Assembly: GCA_050293885.1 (NCBI GenBank)
Contig: JBNKNO010000023.1
Location: 1 to 46,537 of the forward strand
Direction: 5' to 3'
DNA from: Nitrogeniibacter sp050293885
Lineage (GTDB): Bacteria; Pseudomonadota; Gammaproteobacteria; Burkholderiales; Rhodocyclaceae
DNA: 46,537 bases
Part shown: positions 40,793-46,537 of the stretch, piece after piece
Layout of the letters: every line of letters starts with the position of its first letter
How positions within the stretch are numbered: the stretch's first letter is position 1
Notes under the pieces: model-generated
Database searches by the model: none
What the model was told of the DNA's origin: nothing
What the model saw: only the letters and a program-made list of their open reading frames with translations
Translations under genes and position numbers: made by a program

Positions 40793-42985
40793 ATGTCTGA
40801 CGATTTAAATGCGATGGCGGTACCGCCTGCGGAGCCGGCGCCGGCCATCGAGCGTCCTGTCGACGATCCGCATCGGCCCGATGCCTTGCTTGAATGCCTG
40901 CTGGTCGTGGCGCGTGCACACGGCTGCGCTTTGACGCGCGATGCGGCGACCGCCGGTCTGCCGCTCAGCAATCATCGCCTCACGCCATCGCTGTTCCAGC
41001 GCGCCGCGCAGCGGGCCGGGCTGGCGAGTCGTTTGGCGCGCCGGCCGCTGGCGCGCTTGAACGCCGACCTGTTTCCGGTGGTGTTGCTGCTCGAAGGTGA
41101 GCACGCCTGCGTGTTGCTGGGCTGGACGGATGACGGGCAGGCACGCGTGATCTATCCCGATCTGGGCGAGGCCGAGGTAGTGGTTTCGCTCGACAGCCTG
41201 GAGGCGCGCTACCTGGGCCGCGCGCTTTTTGTTCGCCCGCGTTTCCGCTTCGATGCGCGTACGCCTGAAGTCGGCTCGGTAAAGCACCGGCATTGGTTCT
41301 GGGGCGCCATCAATGAGAACCGCCCGCTCTACCGCGACGTGCTGTTAGCGGCGTTTCTCATCAACCTGTTTGCCGTGGCCTTGCCCTTGTTCACGATGAA
41401 TGTGTACGACCGGGTGGTGCCCAACAATGCGGTCGAGACCTTGTGGATGCTGGCCATTGGCGTGTCGTTGGTGATGGTGGGGGATCTGGCGCTGCGTACC
41501 ATGCGCGGCTACTTCATCGACTTGGCGGGCAATCGGGTGGACGTCAAACTGTCTGCCTACATCATGGAGCGGGTGCTGGGAATCCAGATGGAGCAGCGAC
41601 CGGTATCGGCCGGCTCGTTTGCGGCCAATCTGCGCTCGTTCGAGACGGTGCGCGACTTCATTACCTCGGCGACCGTCAATGCCTTTGTCGATGTGCCCTT
41701 TGCGTTGATCTTCGTTGCGGTGATCGGGTGGATCGCATGGCCGATGATCATCCCCATCTTCATCGGTGTGGTGCTGGTGTTGCTGTACGCGATGAGCGTC
41801 CAGAGCAAGATGCACGAGCTGGCGGAGACGACCTATCGGGCCGGTGCCTTGCGCAACGCCACGCTGGTGGAGAGTCTTGTCGGGCTCGAAGCCGTCAAGT
41901 CCTTGGGGTGTGAAGGACACATGCAGCGCAAGTGGGAGCAGAGCGCGAGTTTTCTGGCGCGGGTGAGCTCGCAGTTGCGCCTGTTGTCGTCGACGACCAC
42001 GAATGGCGCGATGTGGGTTCAGCAGACGGTGAATGTGGCGGTCATCGTGCTCGGTGTCTATTTGATCGGCGATGGCGAGTTGAGCATGGGCGGGCTGATC
42101 GCCTGTTCGATGTTGTCGTCCCGCGCGTTGGCGCCGGTCGCGCAGGTGGCTGGCTTGCTGACGCAGTATCACAACGCGTCGACAGCCCTCACGTCGCTCA
42201 ATGAAATCCTGTCGCGCCCGGTTGAACGGCCGGAGGATTCGAACTTCGTCAGCCGTTCGCACTTTGAAGGCCATATCGAGTTCAAGGATGTGAGCTTTCA
42301 GTATCCGGGGCAGGACTACCTCGCGCTGCGCAATGTGTCGTTTTCGATTGCGCCGGGGGAGCGGGTGGCGGTTCTGGGGCGTGTCGGCTCCGGCAAGACC
42401 ACCTTGCACAAGCTCATTCTCGGCCTCTATCGACCGACCGAGGGCGCCGTGCTCATCGACGGCATCGACCAGCGCCAGCTGGACCCCGCCGAGTTGCGGC
42501 GTCATGTCGGCTATGTGCCGCAGGACGTGACGCTGTTCTACGGCAGTCTGCGGGACAACCTCACCATCGCCTCGCGTGATGCTGACGATACCGACGTGTT
42601 GCGTGCCAGCGAGATTGCCGGTATCGCGGAATTCGTGAACGGCCATCCTCAGGGTTTCGACATGCTGGTCGGCGAACGCGGCGAGTCGCTCTCCGGCGGG
42701 CAGCGTCAAGGGGTGGCGATCGCGCGCGCGTTCATCAACGACCCGCCGATTCTGCTCATGGACGAACCCACGGGCTCGATGGACCACTCCAGCGAAGAAC
42801 ATGTGAAACGCCAGTTGCGTGAGCACGCGGCGGGCAAGACCGTGATCGTCATTACCCACCGCACGTCGTTGCTGGAATTGGTCGATCGCATCATCGTGGT
42901 CGATGCCGGCAAGATCGTGGCCGACGGGCCGAAGGCGCAAGTGGTCGAAGCGTTGCGTCAGGGGCGCATCGGGAGAGCCGCATGA
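40793..42985 (+). CDS. Type I secretion ABC transporter (LapB-like, C39-like domain)
   Basis: The protein is 730 aa from the ATG at 40793 (AGGA just upstream). An N-terminal C39-peptidase-like domain (about residues 20-160) starts LLECLLVVARAHGCALT but lacks the standard catalytic context, as in exporters that do not cleave their cargo. Six TM helices follow (LLAAFLINLFAVALPLFTMN, FALIFVAVIGWIAWPMI). The ATPase has Walker A GRVGSGKTTLHKL (K535), the Q-loop VPQDVTLFYG, signature LSGGQRQGVAIARA, Walker B ILLMDEPTGSMD and H-loop VITHRTSLLE. It pairs with the HlyD-like gene next to it and probably exports the giant adhesin encoded just downstream. A TolC-like outer-membrane partner is not in the window. 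Confidence 0.95.
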   Translation: MSDDLNAMAVPPAEPAPAIERPVDDPHRPDALLECLLVVARAHGCALTRDAATAGLPLSNHRLTPSLFQRAAQRAGLASRLARRPLARLNADLFPVVLLLEGEHACVLLGWTDDGQARVIYPDLGEAEVVVSLDSLEARYLGRALFVRPRFRFDARTPEVGSVKHRHWFWGAINENRPLYRDVLLAAFLINLFAVALPLFTMNVYDRVVPNNAVETLWMLAIGVSLVMVGDLALRTMRGYFIDLAGNRVDVKLSAYIMERVLGIQMEQRPVSAGSFAANLRSFETVRDFITSATVNAFVDVPFALIFVAVIGWIAWPMIIPIFIGVVLVLLYAMSVQSKMHELAETTYRAGALRNATLVESLVGLEAVKSLGCEGHMQRKWEQSASFLARVSSQLRLLSSTTTNGAMWVQQTVNVAVIVLGVYLIGDGELSMGGLIACSMLSSRALAPVAQVAGLLTQYHNASTALTSLNEILSRPVERPEDSNFVSRSHFEGHIEFKDVSFQYPGQDYLALRNVSFSIAPGERVAVLGRVGSGKTTLHKLILGLYRPTEGAVLIDGIDQRQLDPAELRRHVGYVPQDVTLFYGSLRDNLTIASRDADDTDVLRASEIAGIAEFVNGHPQGFDMLVGERGESLSGGQRQGVAIARAFINDPPILLMDEPTGSMDHSSEEHVKRQLREHAAGKTVIVITHRTSLLELVDRIIVVDAGKIVADGPKAQVVEALRQGRIGRAA

Positions 42986-44397
42986 GTCACATCGGCGAGG
43001 ACAACTTCGAGCGCATTGGCCAGGTGTCGGGCGCCGTGTCGCGCCGTACCCGGCCGCTGTTCGACCGCATCTTCAGCCGCTGGCTGCCGGCGCAGGACGC
43101 CAATGACGTCGACTGGGTGAGCGACGCCGACTGGGCCAGCCTGCAGCAGGAGCCCCTGCGTGCGCGCGGCTTGCTCCGTGTGGCGCTGGCTGTGCTGATC
43201 GGACTGATCGTGTGGGCCGCCTTCGCCGAGATCGACGAGGTGACGCGCGGGGAGGGGCGGGTCATTCCCTCGAGTCAGTTGCAGGTGTTGCAATCGTTCG
43301 ATGGTGGCGTTGTCGAGGAAATTCTGGTGCGCGAAGGCGATACCGTCGAGGCCGGGCAGGTGCTCGTGCGTATCGACCCGACCCGCTTCGTCTCTTCCTT
43401 GCGCGAAAACCAGGTGCAGTACCTCGCGCTGGTCGCCAAGGCCGCGCGGCTGCGTGCCATTGCCGACGGTGAGCCCTTTGTGCCGCCCGAAGAGGTCGTC
43501 AAGGGCGCGCCCATGGTGCTCGAGCAGGAGCAGGCCTTGTACGAGTCGACACAAGCCGAGCTGGATGCCGAGCTGGCTATCGCCAGGCAGCAAGTGGCGC
43601 AGCGCAAGCAAGAGCTTGTTGAAGTGCGCTCTCGTCTCGCCCAGGCATCCCGCGGGCTGGCGCTGACCACGCAAGAGTTGAATGTGACCCGACCCCTGCT
43701 CAAATCGGGCGCGGTGTCGGAAGTCGAATTGCTGCGCCTGGAGCGGGATGTCAGCAGGCTTCGTGGCGAGCGCAACCAGGCGAGCGCACAGATTTCCCGC
43801 ATCGAATCGTCCATAGTCGAAGCCGAGCGCAAGATTCAGAACGTGGAGCTGACCTTCCGCAACGGCGCCAGCGCCGAACTCTCCGACACCATGGCGAAAC
43901 TCAACAGCCTGTCGGAAGGCAGCACCGCGCTCGCCGATCGCGTCAAGCACGCCGAGGTGCGCTCGCCGATGCATGGCACCGTCAAGCGCCTGCTGATCAA
44001 CACCATCGGCGGCGTGGTTCAGCCCGGAAAAGAGGTGGCGGAAGTCGTGCCGCTCGACGACGCGTTGGTGCTCGAAGCGAAGATCCGGCCGCAGGACATC
44101 GCCTTTCTTCGTCCCGGTCTGCCGGCCCTGGTGAAATTCACCGCCTACGATTTTGCGATCTATGGCGGGCTCGATGCGACGGTCGAGCAAATCGGTGCGG
44201 ATACCGTGATCGACGACAAGGGCAACGCCTTCTACGTGGTGCGTGTGCGTACCAAGGCTTCAAGTTTGGGTGCCAACTTGCCGATCATTCCAGGCATGGT
44301 GGCGCAAGTAGACGTGCTGACGGGCAAGAAGACCATCCTGGCCTATCTGCTCAAGCCGGTGCTGCGCGCCAAGGCCAATGCCTTGACGGAACGATGA
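42982..44397 (+). CDS. Type I secretion membrane fusion protein (HlyD/LapC-like)
   Basis: The protein is 471 aa, overlapping the exporter stop by ATGA. One TM helix (LLRVALAVLIGLIVWAAFAE) is followed by the biotinyl-lipoyl-like half QVLQSFDGGVVEEILVREGD, a long alpha-helical hairpin (about 150-300, rich in Glu, Gln, Arg and Leu), then KHAEVRSPMHGTVKRLLINT and a C-terminal beta-barrel (ALVKFTAYDFAIYGGLDATV). This is the periplasmic adaptor that bridges the ABC exporter and an outer-membrane channel. Its 3' end overlaps the next gene by ATGA. Confidence 0.95.
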   Translation: MSHIGEDNFERIGQVSGAVSRRTRPLFDRIFSRWLPAQDANDVDWVSDADWASLQQEPLRARGLLRVALAVLIGLIVWAAFAEIDEVTRGEGRVIPSSQLQVLQSFDGGVVEEILVREGDTVEAGQVLVRIDPTRFVSSLRENQVQYLALVAKAARLRAIADGEPFVPPEEVVKGAPMVLEQEQALYESTQAELDAELAIARQQVAQRKQELVEVRSRLAQASRGLALTTQELNVTRPLLKSGAVSEVELLRLERDVSRLRGERNQASAQISRIESSIVEAERKIQNVELTFRNGASAELSDTMAKLNSLSEGSTALADRVKHAEVRSPMHGTVKRLLINTIGGVVQPGKEVAEVVPLDDALVLEAKIRPQDIAFLRPGLPALVKFTAYDFAIYGGLDATVEQIGADTVIDDKGNAFYVVRVRTKASSLGANLPIIPGMVAQVDVLTGKKTILAYLLKPVLRAKANALTER

Positions 44398-45011
44398 CAC
44401 GACATCTGTTCATTTCCTCGCGATCGAACCTGCTGCCGCGCTGGCAGCAGGCGTTTGCCGACGCCCGTATCGCGACGGATCTTGGTGGTCAGCGTCCTGA
44501 CGTGGTGTGGTGGGCGCCGTCGTCGTTCGAACTCGATACCCTCAAGCGGTTGCTGGCCCGGGTTGGCGGCAAGGCGCCGGTCATCGTGTTGTCTTCCACG
44601 CCGCAGCCCGCCGAAGCGATGCAGGTGCTTGCGGCCGGCGCGCGCGGTTATTGCCACGCCTACGCCACGCCCGAAATGATGCGTGAAGTGGCCACGGCCG
44701 TCAGCCATGGCGGCCTGTGGTTGGGCCCTGAACTCATGAGCACCATGATCGGTGCGGCCAGCAAACAACTGCTCGACGCGGAGTCCCCCGCGCCGCATGC
44801 CTTGGAATCGCTGACCCCCCGAGAACGTGCCGTCGCGCTCGAAGTCGCCAGCGGTGCCACCAACAAGGAAGTGGCTCGCCTGCTCAATATCACCGAGCGT
44901 ACGGTCAAGGCGCACCTGAGCGCCGTGTTCGAAAAGCTCGACGTGCGCGACCGCTTGCAGTTGGTCCTCAAATTCAAGGACCTGAGTACGTGCGTCGATC
45001 GCGCTGCCTGA
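44394..45011 (+). CDS. LuxR-family transcriptional regulator with degenerate receiver domain
   Basis: The protein is 205 aa. The C-terminal GerE/LuxR helix-turn-helix is textbook: LTPRERAVALEVASGATNKE, then VARLLNITERTVKAHLSAVF. The first 130 residues have the length and outline of a response-regulator receiver (RPDVVWWAPSSF, PVIVLSSTPQPAEAMQVLAA, GARGYCHAYATPEMMREVA), but the acidic pair near the N-terminus is replaced (LFISSRSN) and no Asp is at the acceptor position, so it cannot be phosphorylated in the normal way. The start overlaps the membrane-fusion gene (ATGA). Placed between exporter and adhesin genes, it probably controls the adhesin promoter. Confidence 0.9.
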   Translation: MTRHLFISSRSNLLPRWQQAFADARIATDLGGQRPDVVWWAPSSFELDTLKRLLARVGGKAPVIVLSSTPQPAEAMQVLAAGARGYCHAYATPEMMREVATAVSHGGLWLGPELMSTMIGAASKQLLDAESPAPHALESLTPRERAVALEVASGATNKEVARLLNITERTVKAHLSAVFEKLDVRDRLQLVLKFKDLSTCVDRAA

Positions 45012-45093
45012 GCGCGCCATTCGCACCCTGTCCACCGGTCCAATAGGCGTCACCGCCGCGCGGCCGTAAATTCCCAGTATCGAATCAGTCTAT

Positions 45094-45112
45094 GCCGGCC
45101 CCGTGTGCCGGC
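45094..45112 (+). other. Small hairpin in the adhesin 5' leader
   Basis: GCCGGC (45094-45099) and GCCGGC (45107-45112) form a 6-bp GC-only stem with a 7-nt loop, ending 3 bp before the GGAG ribosome site (45116-45119) of the adhesin gene. It may affect translation initiation or be chance. Confidence 0.35.
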
Positions 45113-45129
45113 GATCGGAGAAGTACATC

Positions 45130-46537
45130 ATGGCCACCTCGCAACCCATCGCCTCCGTTGTCGCCGTCACCGGTGAAGCCTACGCCCGCAATCCCGAAGG
45201 AGAACTGCGAGCGCTCAAGCCCGGCGATGTGCTGCGTGAAGGCGATGTGATCATCACGCGCGACGGCGGCCAGGTCGAGCTCAAGACCGCCGATGGCCAG
45301 ATGCTCCAGATCGAGCCCAACGAAACCGTGGCGATGACGGTCGAACTGAGCGAGACGACGCGTCCGGGCGCTGAAGAAGCGGTCCTCGGCGACGCCACCA
45401 TCGATCAGGTCATTCAAGCGCTTGACGGCGGCGGCGATATCGACGCGGTTCTCGAAGCCCCCGCCGCAGGTCTGGGTGGCGCAGGTGCCGGCGGCGACGG
45501 CAACAGTTTCGTGCGTCTGCTGCGCATCGCAGAAGATTTGGACAACCAGTCCTTCGAGTTCGAAACAGCGCAAGCGCGCGAGCTCCCGACCTTCGAGGTC
45601 GGCAGCGATGAACTCGAGCCAGAGGCGGAGACAGTGCCGGCCGCCGTGCCCAGCGCGTCGCCGGGACCCGTCATCACCGTGCCCGACACCGACGGCGGAG
45701 CGAACGCCACCGACACCACCTTGCCGGAAGACTCCGGCCCGGTTGCAGGCTCCTTCACGGTATCGGCCGAAGCCGGTATCGACACCGTCACGGTGGGTGG
45801 CACCCCGGTCACGCTCGCGCAGCTGAACAACCTGGGCACCACCCCGGTCAGCATCAACACCGGAGAAGGCACGCTGGTGCTCACCGGCTACAACGCCGCC
45901 ACCGGCGTGATCAGCTACAGCTACGACCCGGACGTGCAGGACCACAGCGGTGGTCCGATCGTCGACAGCATCGCCATCGACGTGCTGGACAACAACGGGG
46001 TCACGAGCAGCGACAGCCTGGACATCGGCATCACCGACTCGACCCCGACAGCGGTGGCCGACGCCAACAGCGTCACTGAAGACTCGGTGCTCAGCGCCAG
46101 CGGCAACGTCTACACCAACGACACCATCGGCGCCGACGGCGCCCCGGTCGCAGGCGCCGTCACCCCGGCGAGCACCAACCTGACTTACGGTTCCCTGGTC
46201 CTCAACGCCGACGGCAGCTACACCTACGCGCTGGACAACGCCAATGCCACGGTCAATGCCCTGAACGACGGTGACACGCTCACCGACAGCTACACCTACA
46301 CGATCACCGACGCCGACGGATCGACCTCGACGGCCACGCTGACACTGACCATCAACGGTCACACCGATGGCGCCCCGATCATCACCGTGCCGGACACCGA
46401 CGGTGGGGCCAATGCCACCGATACCACCTTGCCGGAAGACAGTGGTCCGGTTGCAGGCAGCTTCACGGTATCGGCCGAAGCCGGTATCGACACCGTCTCC
46501 GTCGGCGGCACCCCGGTGACCTTGGCGCAGCTGAACG
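45130..46537 (+). CDS. Giant LapA-like repeat adhesin with N-terminal retention module (partial)
   Basis: About 469 codons are open to the window edge; I read them by hand. The N-terminus (MATSQPIASVVAVTGEAYAR, ALKPGDVLREGDVIITRDGG, QVELKTADGQMLQIEPNETV) is the retention module of LapA-type adhesins. PAAG at residues 111-114 (45460-45471) matches the TAAG/PAAG site cut by LapG-type proteases, at the same place as in Pseudomonas LapA. A Gly-rich and acidic linker follows, then cadherin/Ig-like and VCBS repeats (SVTEDSVLSASGNVYTNDTI; LTYGSLVLNADGSYTYALDN; DGDTLTDSYTYTITDADGST). The repeat unit begins again at 46378. It should be secreted by the upstream exporter and held in the outer membrane until cleavage. 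Confidence 0.9.
   Translation, partial: MATSQPIASVVAVTGEAYARNPEGELRALKPGDVLREGDVIITRDGGQVELKTADGQMLQIEPNETVAMTVELSETTRPGAEEAVLGDATIDQVIQALDGGGDIDAVLEAPAAGLGGAGAGGDGNSFVRLLRIAEDLDNQSFEFETAQARELPTFEVGSDELEPEAETVPAAVPSASPGPVITVPDTDGGANATDTTLPEDSGPVAGSFTVSAEAGIDTVTVGGTPVTLAQLNNLGTTPVSINTGEGTLVLTGYNAATGVISYSYDPDVQDHSGGPIVDSIAIDVLDNNGVTSSDSLDIGITDSTPTAVADANSVTEDSVLSASGNVYTNDTIGADGAPVAGAVTPASTNLTYGSLVLNADGSYTYALDNANATVNALNDGDTLTDSYTYTITDADGSTSTATLTLTINGHTDGAPIITVPDTDGGANATDTTLPEDSGPVAGSFTVSAEAGIDTVSVGGTPVTLAQLN
45670..46537 (+). repeat. Long tandem repeat in the adhesin gene (708-bp period)
   Basis: The block starting at 45670 (VITVPDTDGGANATDTTLPE) restarts at 46378 (IITVPDTDGGANATDTTLPE), a 708-bp or 236-residue period. 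The second copy is cut by the window edge after 53 codons. Across those 53 codons 16 differ but only 2 change the amino acid, so the protein repeat is nearly identical while the DNA has drifted at silent positions. Confidence 0.9.

Noticed and set aside
40587..40808. 73-codon plus-strand frame between rpoH and the exporter
   Set aside because: It overlaps the exporter start out of frame, has no good ribosome site, and covers the probable promoter region.

Overview
This 46.5 kb, GC-rich window looks like the chromosome of a betaproteobacterium, most likely a Rhodocyclales-type organism (Azoarcus/Thauera/Aromatoleum-like). The basis is gene order and protein character: rpe-gph-trpE...trpG-trpD-trpC, apaG, a cytochrome oxidase locus with ctaG, DUF2970, DUF2909, SURF1, ctaA, ctaB and SCO genes, a CIRCE element in front of rpoH, and an FNR/Anr box. 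No rRNA, tRNA or CRISPR array is seen. The genus is an inference from protein style; no database search was possible.

Layout. (1) 1-2059, minus strand: a regulator with a LysR-type helix-turn-helix and a solute-binding-like domain (cut by the window edge), a SAM methyltransferase and apaG. (2) 2199-14843, plus strand: rpe, an 81-bp-period tandem repeat, gph, a Trp-codon-rich leader peptide with an attenuator, trpE, an aminotransferase and a beta-keto-acid cleavage enzyme inserted inside the trp operon, trpG, trpD, trpC, tamB and a DUF2189-like membrane protein. (3) 14869-18604, minus strand: a TRAP transporter (dctM, a dctQ with a TM2-like N-terminal fusion, dctP of the 2-oxoacid-binding TakP type), with a long hairpin between dctP and dctQ. 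(4) 18968-30415: an FKBP isomerase (plus), then on the minus strand a small unknown protein, a hybrid sensor kinase, recQ, a DUF559 nuclease-like gene wrapped in palindromic repeats, cysK, a periplasmic-sensor GGDEF-EAL protein and rfaE2/hldC. (5) 30416-39593, plus strand: an aa3/caa3-type cytochrome c oxidase locus with nearly its whole assembly set (CtaG, SURF1, CtaA, CtaB, two SCO-like proteins), preceded by a perfect FNR-type box and a 23-codon Cys-containing leader ORF that overlaps the coxB start. One gene here, a DUF2909 protein, runs on the minus strand. (6) 39657-40523, minus strand: rpoH with a perfect CIRCE operator. (7) 40793-46537, plus strand: a type I secretion operon (LapB-like ABC exporter, LapC-like membrane fusion protein, LuxR-type regulator with a pseudo-receiver) and the start of a giant LapA-like repeat adhesin with a probable LapG cleavage site.

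How it works together. Region 2 ties pentose phosphate and chorismate/tryptophan metabolism to Trp-codon-dependent attenuation, and places a putative amino-acid/beta-keto-acid pathway under the same control. Region 5 is a self-contained respiratory module expected to respond to oxygen through the FNR/Anr-type site, possibly with translational control by the leader ORF. Region 7 is a surface-adhesin export and retention system whose inside-out signalling partners (LapD/LapG) are not in the window.

The observations most worth following up are the Cys-containing leader ORF overlapping coxB, the trp leader peptide and attenuator, the aminotransferase/BKACE insertion between trpE and trpG, the TM2-DctQ fusion, and the DUF559 gene embedded in palindromic repeats.
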